NCBI GenBank assembly: GCA_907163375.1
Contig: CAJQUW010014752.1
Location: forward strand, 53,477 to 117,476
Direction: 5' to 3'
DNA from: Prostheceraeus crozeri
Lineage: Eukaryota > Platyhelminthes > Polycladida > Euryleptidae
Length of the DNA: 64,000 nucleotides
Under the pieces are notes generated by a model, which did no database searches, was not told where the DNA came from, and saw only the letters and a list, made by a program, of their open reading frames with translations. Of the stretch, positions 53,672 to 64,000 are shown piece after piece (position 1 is the stretch's first letter; every line of letters starts with the position of its first letter). A program made the translations under genes and the position numbers.

Positions 53672-56600
53672 TACTGGTAAGCACTTCATTCCAAAGGCAT
53701 TCTTTTTTGACATTATCAATTTCGATCTCTCCGTTTCTTATCAGCGAAATTTTTGGTATTTGTCATCTCTCCATTACGTTGTCTGTCGATTTCGCTTTTG
53801 ACTGTAGTTTTTCGTTTGTTGCACTGCAGGAGCATTTATTTCCGTCACGCGCAACTTTGTAGAGTGTCACTCTTTCAGTCAGCAGACAGGAAGCATTCAA
53901 CATCGGTGTCGTCCTGTAAAGAATTTCATGATTTTGGGAGCTAAAAATAACTGAAATAATACGGAGCGGCTTCAAATCACAGACTAAAGCAAAGTGAATA
54001 TGAGGAGGTGTAAATTTGACGAGCTAAAACCCAAGATATCGTTATAATTTCATTTCCTTGATTCAATCGTGATCAATTCCGAAATATGAGAACTTTAAGA
54101 AATATAAAGAAGTCTGATTATTCGACAGCGCAATTAAGTAATCAAGGTGTGCAATAACTGGCACAAAATGATACTGTGGTCCTAGCCTCAAATCAAGGAA
54201 AAGTCAACTTGTTTAGTGAAAGTCAGCAGTGAAGGTTATCAACATCGAGTATGCATAGAAATAGCAGAGAAATAGAGTAGAAAATTAAGAGAAATAGACA
54301 CTCTTTGCTTCCTCTGAGACAGAAAACATGAACCATCAACATGTAGTCATCAAGGATGAACCATTGCTGGGAACGAAGAAATTCCTTCGGCTTTACTCTG
54401 TGGATGAACTTTCAAATTCTGGGATTCGTCGAATAGACTTTATAAAAGCAGAATCATAATTTTAGAATTTACCTAGAATATGTAAAATTTCATGTTCACT
54501 ACCCATGAAGATGCACCCAATAATCCGTAATAAACAGAAATGGGGATCAAGATGTCATTCTTTGGTTAGAAGCTAAAATGCGGGAGAATGACCCGCTTCA
54601 CCTTGGAGGCTCCAAAATTATAAAAACTTTAAAGGTTCACATTAGTTTGTTGGATTTACGGGCTGTGTATCAAACCTACACAAATCCTTCCGCAACTTTT
54701 CAGAATAAATAAGCAAAACTAAGAAAACATATTGAAGCATTCTTTATGTTTCTGCAAAAAAGGTAATCCGCATTTTTATGTTTTCTGACTTCGATCAAAG
54801 TATTTGAAATGACTTTAAGTGTTCAGAGTGATGCGAGTTCAATGTTTTACTCAGTCAGAGCCATCAGATAATGTCGTGAAATTTGACAAATAATATTTTT
54901 CCAGAAGTACCGCAAGGGGGGGACACAAAAGTAGCATCCAAAGTGGACATTCAATAGTAGTACATCTAACAATAGTAAGCCTATAATCGGCATGTTTAGC
55001 CATGTCTAAAAATGCATTTGCATTAATCTGATCATTTAAAATGCATAAATATCTGATTACATACCACAATGATCGTAAAAAAGGCACGTACAAATTGCAT
55101 GCCTTGCGAAAATATCGTGAAGCAAATAATATGTTTGTAGCTGTTGGTAATTTAGTAAATGCTTGGACAAGTTGCAAAGGGATAAATGCGTTCATTTCTA
55201 AGGGATCGTAACTCCAATAACTATGTAAGATAGAGATCAGTCAATCTTTCCTTATGCTTGCATTCTAAAGTATTCTAATATGACATCAAGGCTAGGATTA
55301 TCAAGATTTTCTCATTAAATGATCCAATATGCTCACGTTTTCTATTGATGGCATCTTGAAAATGTAGCATTGTGATACATCGCCTTAAGGTCAACTAAAA
55401 CTTGGAGTCAGTTGTAAGATACGCAGAAATGAAGAATAATGGAAGAGAGGAAGCATCATCTACACGTTTACACGTCTAGTGGTGTTTTATTGTCCTAACG
55501 ATTTTGCCTTTTACAGCTCATAGGAGTCCCGATGCAGTTTGAGGCGAACACACAGTCGATATGGGGCCTATGTTGGGAATTTCGTTGTTGCTGAGAAGGA
55601 AAGAAGGATTTTGCACAGTTTCGAGTCAGTTGAAGGCGCATCAAATTGATTCGAAACATGTAAAATTTGTTAAAATTGTAAAACATGTATGGAGAAGGCG
55701 AAGGACAGATTGAAATGTCGGCAAATTATTAAAGACGCGTCAAAGGGTGCGATGTAGGACATGAAGTGACTATCATTGTAAATCGCTAGATACGAAAATT
55801 ACATACAAACATATACCAAAATTACATGCAATTTGAAACTAACATCTGATACGAGTTTCTCGTATGATTACAGAGATCTGGTATGTTTTTCATACCACAT
55901 CTCACTTACTTTCATATGTGATTGGCATGCAGCGATACGAACTATTCTATCTGTGATTGGCTGATTTACACTGAAATACGAGTGGTGGGTATGTTTTATA
56001 TACGAGACCCGATGCAAATTCATTCTTATTCGTATGCCTCTGGTATGCATTTCGCATGTGCAGCTTTAAGTCACATAGCAAAAAATACATGTATTACATT
56101 CTACTGTCAAATAACTTTTTCGGTAATACCAGTCGTGAATATTTTTTGTTTGATAGAGTGATATTCAAATTAGATTTATTGTGAATTTTATGCTTTACGA
56201 GTACGTCATCGTTGCTATTTGCCTAGTAACATTATCAGGACGCTTGGTTAGCTCTACTTTATGAACCAAGTTGATAAACATCAATTCATTCAAACTAAAT
56301 CTTTCGTGAAATCATGTTGACTTACATATCTCAAACATAACTATTTTTGCGTTCATGAATTATAATGTGTTTTTATTTCGGATTGATGATATGCTTCATT
56401 TCAAAATTACATAATACATAATTGTTGATGGTTGAATACTTATTGATTGCTCATGAAATGCCTTAGACTTACGTGTATTAAAATCGAATTCAGTATTGAA
56501 AGTATGATTCTTGAATGTCATTATTTCACTACTTACAGAACAATAGCAACATTGGTGTGATCTTTATTGACAAAAGGCCTTAAATCAACATACTTTGGAC

Positions 56601-56945
56601 ATGATTTATGCTTTCTTTTAACATTGTGCTGGATGGTTTTAGTATGTAAAGCATACTATTACGTATGCATACGATTTTTCGAGTTGTACGATAATGGTTT
56701 GTTGAATTAACTGTTTTCAGTGGTGTTTTAATGTACTGTTCTTTTTAGTAGAAATTTTTAATGTTTTTACTCGTAGAATTGTATTTCACTTTATCGCTAC
56801 TCTTCAAGTCATCATAGAAATGCGAATGATAGTTTAATGGTAAGATCTCAAGGTAATTATGTCGTGCAGTTCGATGTCTCTGAACATTTTTAGAGATGCT
56901 GATACTTATATATGATGTCTTACTTGAAATTTAACTCTCTTAACA
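53672..56945. other. Gene-free AT-rich DNA
   Basis: 3.3 kb. The longest frame (54851-55195 minus, 114 residues) shows no domain. No RNA gene or element end recognised. Confidence 0.4.
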
Positions 56946-57240
56946 CAGTCAAGACTCGCTATAACGAACTTCGCGGAGTCCATGTAAACGGCTCATTATG
57001 GCGGGCGTTCGTTATAGCGAGGAAGGGACTATAAAACATGTTTTTGAGCTCAAATATCCTGTTGATTTTGAATAGCGTCGTCAAAACTACACCGGTTATA
57101 TTCCTTTTTCACCTTTTTTATCTTGCAGACTTTATTAATTGAATGAATTATGTTTTTGGCATGTTAAATACAGTACTGATAAATACCCTTCAAACATCAA
57201 ATAATCGAATGAATCAAATATACCGTCAGTATTTTGTACC

Positions 57241-57313
57241 GTCAGCATGGCCTAGTGAAGAATTAGCGAGCTTGTCCCCATCGAGAACTTTTGTTCGATT
57301 CCTGGGTCAGGCG
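57241..57313 (+). ncRNA. tRNA-derived SINE piece or tRNA pseudogene
   Basis: A-box-like TGGCCTAGTGA (57248-57258) and B-box-like GTTCGATTCC (57293-57302), 34 bp apart as in tRNA genes, with CATGGCCTAG upstream and CTGGGTCAGGCG downstream. No full cloverleaf is evident. Likely the head of a tRNA-derived SINE inserted in the pogo-like element. Confidence 0.5.
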
Positions 57314-57419
57314 AGGGCGGTCGGGGAATCAAGGGTGTTGGTGTCTTTTATTGACTTAGTAGTTGTCATTCTCTTTAGATGTTCAATGAAAAATACTCAT
57401 TGCAATTAGTGTAATATGC

Positions 57420-57640
57420 ATTAGACATGCACATGGCAAGATTTTCCAATACAGAGCGATCACTACTTCCCGTTGCATTCGTGCATGCATCACTCTATAC
57501 GTTAATAATTTAAATCCAGTCGATGCAGAATCTTCATATTTTTGTGCGAGTGTTCGGTCTGACTTCCAATACAATCCAGCTTTGTCGACTTTATAGATTT
57601 CATCACGAAAGTAGTTTTCGTTCACAATGAGACAAGTCAT
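57420..57640 (-). pseudogene. Tigger/pogo transposase fragment
   Basis: Minus-strand reading contains IYKVDKAGLYWKSDRTLA, matching the I-Y-N-x-DETG-L-(F/Y)...P..TLA block around the first catalytic Asp of DDE_1 transposases, and a degraded IALYWKILPCACLMH that corresponds to the G-K-S-x-x-PRC block. The catalytic Asp is present; E-T is replaced by K-A. Only this segment of the transposase survives. Confidence 0.6.
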
Positions 57641-57806
57641 TCCGGGAAGATAAAATTCAAGCGCTTTATTTTCACATGATCTGGATTGAACAATATTTTT
57701 TTATTCGATTCCCATTGAAAATGATAAAAAAGTTGGGGTCCATTGATAAGGGTCGGTGTAGACGAATGTTCGTTATAGAAGGGTTCGTTATAGCGAGTCT
57801 CGACTG

Positions 57807-58442
57807 TAGTTCTTTTTCTGTAGCGTCAGTCTGTTAACTGTTGTCAGATTGCAATTGTGAAGATATTCAATTTATTTTTTGAAACGGTAGCTAGGCAAAA
57901 GTATTTTCAGTTTATGTGAGCTGCAGCTGTTTAAAGCAAGTACTGACAAGTTACATAATTGGGTGGAATCTCAGGCACTTTGTAACATTTGGTCTGCAAT
58001 TCCACAATAAAAATGTTATACTCGTGTATTCTAAGTGAGCGAAATAAGCAATACTCAGAAGGAGTCATAACTGAATGTAGAAGAGATGGTCGACCTCAAG
58101 TCTCAGTAGCAGATCCTGAGACATTCAATGTGTCCCACCCTCCCTTATTGCACTTTCAAACATTTGCATTCCTGCACCGATCCTTTGGCGTGAAAGCGAC
58201 GCTTTTAACTTTCTACGCACCCATCCAACATGAGCATCAGTCGCGAAGCCGAAGTGCAACACCGGTCAAAAAGTGCTTGATTCTCGCAAGGATTCGACAC
58301 CTTGTTTTGAACAAAATAAGCTTTCGAAAAGTTTTGTGCTTTGGAGAGGGCGACTGTAGTCATGAAGGCCAGGACTTCGTTGGAGCAAAAAACAATTCTC
58401 AACTGCAAAGATGTTGATCAGCACCAATGTGCATTAAATATA
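57807..58442. other. Spacer with an unassigned open frame
   Basis: A plus-strand frame of 142 residues (57989-58417) covers a GC-richer stretch with HPPLLHFQTFAFLHR and KKCLILARIRHLV. No domain recognised. It abuts the Tc1 element but is outside its inverted repeats. It could be an old element remnant. Confidence 0.2.
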
Positions 58443-59890
58443 CAGTGGCGGAATTAAGTCTGAATCCACCTGTTGATTTTAAGGTATTTCTATGGTATTA
58501 GCTTGCAATGCTATGTTATCAACTTTGTGACGCCAATAGCTCAATTGAATTCAAGCTGTTGATGAACACAGATATCAAAGTATGCATAAATCAAAGCATG
58601 CATCTACAGTTAGATTGACAACATTCTAGTCATTTGAATTTTTAAACTGGTAGATTTGTTGACACAATTGTAATAGATTCATTTTCATATCAACATGAGT
58701 GCCGAATTAAAGACGGAGCAACGCGCTGTGATAGTTGATCGTATTGAATCAGGACAGTCACAGCGCCAAGTGGCTGAAGCTCTTGGTGTCAGTCGCGGTG
58801 CAGTCCAGAAGGCGATATCAATCTTCCAAGCGACTGGGGAGTGCAAGTCCCGTCCCCGCAGTGGTAGGCCACGGGCAACTAGCGAACGTGAAGATCGACT
58901 GGTGGTTCGCATGAGCTCAAACAATCGACGGTTAACTGCTCCTGACATTCGAAAGTCCTTATCGCAGGATTACGGCGTTGACATCACTTCGCAAACAGTG
59001 CAAAATCGACTCATGGAAGTGGGACTCTATGGGCAAGTCGCTCGCCAGAAGCAACTCATCTCCGAGAAAAACAGGGTTGCTCGACTGACCTGGGCCAGAG
59101 AGCACCTTAACTGGAGTGACCAGCAGTGGGAGGTTGTACTCTGGTCCGACGAGGTCCGACTCTGGTTCAATCTCTTCGGCAGTGATGGTCAAGTACTGGT
59201 GCGTCGTCGCGCTGGCGAGGAGATGAACCCTGCCTGTGTCGTGCCAACAGTGAAACATGGTGGAGGAAGCATCATGGTGTGGGCCAGCATGTCGGCGCTC
59301 GGACCAGGTCCTATTCGGCTGGTAGACGGAGCGATGGACCAGTATCAATATCGATCTATTCTGGTTGAGACCATGCTGCCTGCAGCGGAGACCATGTTCT
59401 CCAACTGTCGATGGATGTTTCAGCACGACAACGATCCAAAGCACACCGCTAAATCCGTAAAACAATGGTTGGACCACCAGGAATTCGTGACGATGTGTTG
59501 GCCGACTCAGTCACCTGATCTGAATCCAATACAGCACCTTTGGAAAGAGATTGACGGTTCGGTGAAGGCTTCACGTCCCTAGGGCGAACTGTACCAGACC
59601 GTAAGTGAAGCTTGGCGCAGTATTATGCGAAGTCGCTGCGAGGCTTTGGTCCAGTCCATGGGTCGCCGTTGCCAAGCGGTCATCGATGCCAAAAGGAGGA
59701 CCCACGAAATATTAACAGACTATACTGTAGCTATTTTGATGCTATTATCATTACACAAATCAATAATTATCATTACTTCGTTTTCATTTCATCTAACGGT
59801 AACATTACGTACGGTACCTCGGCTTAGCGTAGCGAAAAAGTGAAATAATGAAAAAAATCTTAGCTGGATTCAAATTTTTTTACGCTACTG
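58443..59890 (+). mobile_element. Tc1-type transposon, 1448 bp
   Basis: Imperfect inverted ends CAGTGGCGGAATTAAGTCTG (58443) and CAGTAGCGTAAAAAAATTTG (reading in from 59890), both followed by GAATCC. TA flanks both sides (58441-58442 and 59891-59892). It encodes one Tc1 transposase frame. Confidence 0.9.
58695..59840 (+). pseudogene. Tc1 (DD34E) transposase with a changed catalytic residue and a stop
   Basis: 295 residues to the stop at 59580-59582. A paired HTH (QSQRQVAEALGVSRGAVQKA; ITSQTVQNRL) flanks an AT-hook-like GRPRATSERED (about 57-67). Catalytic D152 (LWSDEVRLW) and D245 (QHDNDPKHT) are present. The third position, 34 residues on in NPIQHLW, is Gln280 instead of Glu. After the in-frame TAG the same frame continues through GELYQTVSEAW and MGRRCQAVIDAK, the normal Tc1 C-terminus. 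So there is one nonsense change and one catalytic replacement; the rest is well preserved. Confidence 0.92.
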
Positions 59891-60117
59891 TATATGTAAG
59901 TTAAAAGTGTAACGCAAATGGAAGTTATAGTAAAAAAGGAAAAAATGAACCAGTTTCACAAAATGATGCTATATCTTGTGCCGATCGATTTCACAACCTA
60001 TCAGTTGATTGTCAAGGCACTAAATGAAACAGCACAAACAAAATAATGGAAGAATCATTATCACAGACAGCACTTGTACATAGAATTACATGAATTTGAT
60101 ATAGCACGATGTAAAAG
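59891..60117. other. Short spacer between the Tc1 and Penelope-like elements
   Basis: AT-rich, no feature seen; may hold 3' untranslated sequence of the Penelope-like element. Confidence 0.3.
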
Positions 60118-62215
60118 CTAGCCATTTAATGATGGAAGAAATCGCTTGATGAACATAGCTTCCTTCTTCTCGCGCTCAACTTTTGACCCATTAGGAGGAA
60201 GCTGATAAAAAGGTGCTGCACAGAATTCATGGCCACACGCGGCAATATGACGACTCACTTTTAAGAAAGAGTACTGTTCTCAAAAAATTTGCTGCCGATG
60301 CACGGTAATACGATGTCGAAAAACATCCCCGGTCTGATCGATATAGTTCGGCAGCGACTTTCGTTGCAACGCTGTATGCCATTAACTGTCATTCGATTCT
60401 TTTTAAAGAGAATGGATATGAGTGATCTGGGTTGATAGAAGGACGAGCGAAACATGCAATTTTCAAAAGCATTAAGAGATGATGGCAAGGTGCTAGAGAT
60501 TGGTCTTATTATATCATTGAAAATATTCGGATTGTTTTCATTATAAGTTCAAATAAACGGAATAATTACTTTGTTCACATTCTTTTTGTCTTCTTTGATA
60601 ACTGGATTTTCGGCCATTTTTATAGCATTGTCAGTTAACTTTAACGGATATTTCAGTTTGATCAGATGAGATTTTAATTCAGAATATCTTACGCGTCTGT
60701 CATCAACATTTGAAGCAATTCGCTTTATTCGATTTGCTAGGTTGAACGGGATGTTCCTTAGGATATGGCGTGGATGGGCTGAATTGAATGGGACATAATT
60801 TAAAGTGTCAGTTGGTTTGTGGTAGATGTCAGTGTGTATTGTTCTTGAGAAAAAATTGAAAAATACTTTCACATCAAGGAAGTTTATACACTTTTTATCC
60901 AATTCTTGAGTAAATCTAATCGATGGATGTAAATCATGCAACATATTACAAAACTCATTAGGTTGGCCAAATCCGTCTCTCCAAATCAGCCAACAATCAT
61001 CCAAATAACGTAGCCAAGATTGTTGAATTTCCTGGGCTGAATGGGAATAAAGTTCGTTCAATTTTACATACATTCTGTCCTCTAAGAATCCCATGACTAA
61101 TGAGGCGTGGGTGGGGGCTACTTTTGTGCCCATAGCCGTACCGGATATTTGCAAAAATTGATGTCATCTTCAAAGGAGAAGTAATTTCTTTCCAGCACCA
61201 ATTTCAATTCATCGAGAATAAACGATTTTGTAAAACGTGTCGTATACGCTCTTTCTCTTTATCGAACCAGTATTCGACAGCCTGGTAGCCAAGATCGTGG
61301 GGTATATTTGTGTATAACGATATGACATCAAAGGTCATGAACGTAAAGCTATCATCAATTTTCTCCGGTAAATTATCTAGGAAGTGGAATGTATCTCTGC
61401 AATGACTGCTAAGATGTGGTGAAATATGCTTCAAAATTTCATCTAAAATCGCGCTAAGATGACTGGTAGGTGAAAAGCGACTGGACACAATGGGACGGAA
61501 TTTCAGGTCAGGTGGAGCCACCTTAGAAATACAACCGAAATCGTCAGGATAAATATTCGAGAAATAGTCAATCTGCTTATGTAACTTAGGCAAACCGTAC
61601 ATATTCGATAATTTCGGATGAAATTTTGTCACATATCTATATTCTTTCTCTGTTAGACATGATTTATATTGCTTACAATGTGATATAATTTCTTTAAGGG
61701 TTGTTTGACAATTATATGCTTCAATCTTGCTATAGGTTCATATACAGGTGCTCCTCTCTCATACGCCTGCTGTAAAATTGATAGTCTAACACTACTAAGG
61801 CACCACCTTTGTCTGCTTCTGTAAAGTGTAAATCATTCAAAGACTTCATAAGTTTTAATGTATTTGTTTCATTTTTGGAAATATTATGCTTATTATAAGT
61901 CGCAATCTGTGAACTTTTCATAGCAGATTGAGATTGATTATCCATGATTTGTATGATGTTATCTAAATCTGCATTAAGACCTTTAGACGGCATGAAATCC
62001 GATTTATTGCAACATAAATTAGATGCTCTATTTTCTTCTTTATCATAAAAATAATCATGCAACCGTAATTTTCGGTAGAAATTATCCAAATTCATTTCAA
62101 GATCAGTAATATTTTTTCTAGGAGTGGAACAAAATTTAGTGCCCTTCGATAAAACTTTTTTGCAGTCATCATTTAGTTCAGCAGTTGAGAGATTAAAGAC
62201 AGAGATACTTCCTAA
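60118..62215 (-). mobile_element. Penelope-like retroelement, decayed
   Basis: Minus-strand coding pieces in order: VLSKGTKFCSTPRKN and FYRKLRLHDYFYD (N-terminal, about 62100-62200); EADKGGALVV (about 61800); MYGLPKLHK, FRPIVSS, FDVISLYTNIPHD (61204-61632); ISGTAMGTKVAP, RYLDD, NFLDV, IYHKPTDT and HPRHIL (60549-61154); MFRSSFYQPRSL with a CNESRC cluster (60261-60540); and a C-terminal REKKEAMFIKRFLPSLNG ending at a stop at 60118-60120. These are the Penelope-type reverse transcriptase and the connector; the last piece resembles the end of a GIY-YIG domain. About three frameshifts separate the pieces. The catalytic YLDD is kept. Confidence 0.88.
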
Positions 62216-62264
62216 CCTAAAAAAGAGTTATTTACCATGCATGTCATATTGATTATCATAACTA

Positions 62265-63999
62265 CGTGGTGTGATCCAAAATGTCCCGGACTAACCTACT
62301 TGCAGATAACCTGTGATAACGAATACTACTTCAGATGTAAATTTAGGTCTTTAAGGCATGAGAAATATGGTCGCCGAAATTTTTCCGGTCAGTTTTCTAT
62401 TTTTAAAAAATATTTTTACATTTTAACATGAATTTCTGTATTTTCTGAATTGATCGAGATCCGATTTGTCTTATTGTTATAGTTAGATTGATTTTGATTT
62501 GTACCTTATTTGACGGATATCTTTGCCATGAATATTGCACGTCTTTTGTTAATTGCTTCATGTGTTACGATATCAATCAGTGAAGTTCATTCAGCACGCA
62601 TTCATTAAGAAATCCGTGTCAACGATGGTTCTTTGTTCTATCAGTTTTCATGATGGATGTGACAAGCGTGTCTTCAGTCGAATATCGCAGTGTGATACGA
62701 TACCTCCTGATCCGCGGCTTCGCTAATGGTGACATTCTAAAGGAATTAAGCCTGGCATATGGAAGCAAAGCTCCATCGAGAACTACTGCTTATTTCTGGA
62801 TAAGCGAATTTAAACGCGGAAGACAATCTGTGGAGCAAGATTTTTCAACTGTTGGTCGGCCGCAGGAGATTCCGGAAGAGAAATCGAGTCAGTGCGATGA
62901 AGTGATTACAGCACACAGAAGGATAACCATCCGTGAGTTGTCAAGAGAGTTGCGAATCAGTTATCACTCCTGTCATGACATCATCGAAAGACTTGGATAT
63001 CGCAAACTGGCATCACGTTTCGTACCGAAGTTTCTGTCACCTGAAATGAAGAACAGACTTCTGGCGGCACAGTCAAATTTGGATCTCCTCGAAATGCACG
63101 GAGATCAGTTTCTGAACTGCATCCTTACAGAGGATGAAACACCTTTAAGTTTGTATCTGCCTCAAAGTAAGCGAGAATCTGCAGAGTGGCGAAAATCAGG
63201 CGAGTCTGCCCCTTTGAAAATGTGATCCGGAACATCACATCGCCGGTCGTTGATGCTGACGGTCTTTTGGAACGCTTCGGGAATCCAACTGGTTGACTTT
63301 GCGGATAAAGGAGTAAGAATCAATAGCGAATAGTATTCCAATCTGTTATCTGAAGCGAGGAAGAAAATAAGAAAGCCACGAAACATTCCCCTCTACTTGC
63401 TTCATGACAATGCTCCGATTCACACCTCGCAGGAGACAACCAATGCCTTAACGAGAAACGGATTTCAACTATTGAGCCATCCTCCTTATTCACCTGACTT
63501 GGCCCCAAGTGACTTCTATCTGTTTAGATTCCTCAAAAATCATCTTCGTGGACACCATTTTGAATCGCCAGTTGAACTGCGGGATGCAGTTACTGAGTTT
63601 TTTGATTCTTTGACACCGGAATTTTTTCATAAAGCTTTTTGTGAATTGAGACTTCGTTGGCAAAAAGTGACGAATGCTAACGGCTCATACATTGAAAAGT
63701 AAACTGTTTTCTGGAACAAAACATTTGTTTTTCCGTTAATTATTAGTCAGGTTATTAGTGATAGCTTAACTGTCAAGTTAATCTAAATATATTAATTCTA
63801 AATCGCTAGAATTTATAGGAAAATCTTGAAATTCAGACAAAAATGTTTGAAAATTTTGAAAAAATAGAAAACTGACCGGAAAAATTTCGGCAACCATATT
63901 TCTCATGCCTTAAAGACCTAAATTTACATCTGAAGTAGTATTCGTTATCACAGGTTATCTGCAAGTAGGTTAGTCCGGGACATTTTGGATCACACCACG
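62265..63999 (+). mobile_element. mariner (DD34D) with 148-bp inverted repeats, 1735 bp
   Basis: Starts CGTGGTGTGATCCAAAATGT at 62265 after a TA (62263-62264) and ends with its complement at 63999; base 64000 is T, the first base of the expected second TA. The inverted repeats extend about 148 bp (62265-62412 and 63852-63999) with about one mismatch over the first 135 bp or so. Inverted repeats this long and similar are unusual for mariners and imply recent insertion or exchange. The element lies just upstream of the Penelope-like element. Confidence 0.93.
62650..63702 (+). pseudogene. mariner transposase with two nonsense changes
   Basis: Start at the ATG at 62650. N-terminal HTH (RSVIRYLLIRGFANGDILKE; ITIRELSRELRISYHSCHDI) with a GRPQE linker. 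First Asp in LTEDETPLSLY (about 63132); second in LLHDNAPIHTS (63400); third in SPDLAPSDFYLF, with 34 residues between the second and third (DD34D). The upstream frame ends at a TGA at 63223-63225, where the family has Trp. A second in-frame TAG near 63332 replaces a Tyr in the NSEYY region. The downstream frame 63397-63702 is open to the normal end. Otherwise intact. Confidence 0.88.
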
Positions 64000-64000
64000 T

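Larger units (their letters stand above)
56946..57806. mobile_element. Decayed pogo/Tigger-type transposon, 861 bp
   Basis: Terminal inverted repeats CAGTCAAGACTCGCTATAAC (56946) and its counterpart ending GTCTCGACTG (57806), near-perfect over 24 bp. TA follows the right end; the left flank is CA, a one-base decay of TA. CAGT ends, a TA target and GCTATAACGAAC-type repeats fit pogo/Tigger elements. A transposase fragment lies inside on the minus strand and a tRNA-like sequence lies within it. Confidence 0.8.

Noticed and set aside
54851-55195. 114-residue minus-strand frame
   Set aside because: No domain, promoter or splice support; compatible with chance in 64 kb of six frames.

Overview
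The window is DNA from an animal, most likely an invertebrate. The evidence is spliced genes with GTAAGT donors and TTTCAG-type acceptors, low gene density, and a dense load of metazoan element families: Polinton-like, mariner/Tc1, pogo, PIF/Harbinger, LINE, Penelope-like, and hAT- and CMC-like non-autonomous elements. The palindromic word TAGGCCTA recurs often, as in many marine invertebrate genomes, but I cannot name the species. No host housekeeping gene is recognisable. Almost everything supportable is mobile-element derived.

Region 1 (1 to about 17.2 kb) differs from the rest: compact genes, introns near 60 bp, TATA boxes close to starts, G-tracts and several repeat families. Its core (1-8.4 kb) is a Polinton/Maverick-like virus-derived element cut by the left window edge. 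It carries a type-B DNA polymerase with N-terminal zinc fingers, two related structural-type genes, two related small genes and a small acidic gene. Next come two small TATA-driven genes beside three copies of a 144-bp structured module (8.4-10.4 kb), a 2-kb tract with extreme A+C strand bias (10.65-12.7 kb), a coiled-coil gene (12.7-13.7 kb), a 293-bp tandem satellite with A and B unit types (14.5-16.6 kb) and hairpin-plus-G-tract repeats (17.0-17.2 kb). Whether all of this is one large element is inference.

Region 2 (17.3-37.5 kb) holds two decayed IS630/Tc1-mariner-type transposases, a pogo-like C-terminal fragment, a 1.58-kb CMC-type non-autonomous element, a nearly full-length LINE, a mariner nested in an older LINE reverse-transcriptase fragment, a small MITE, and long stretches of AT-rich DNA without genes.

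Region 3 (37.5-42.1 kb) is the best preserved unit: a complete PIF/Harbinger transposon with TAA target duplications, terminal inverted repeats, an uninterrupted 429-aa DDE transposase and a convergent four-exon MADF-BESS gene whose splice phases agree throughout.

Region 4 (42.1-64 kb) is sparse: Penelope-like remnants, small foldback and MITE-like elements, a pogo/Tigger remnant containing a tRNA-like SINE piece, a Tc1 element with a replaced catalytic glutamate, a decayed Penelope-like element, and at the right edge a mariner with nearly identical 148-bp inverted repeats but a broken transposase.
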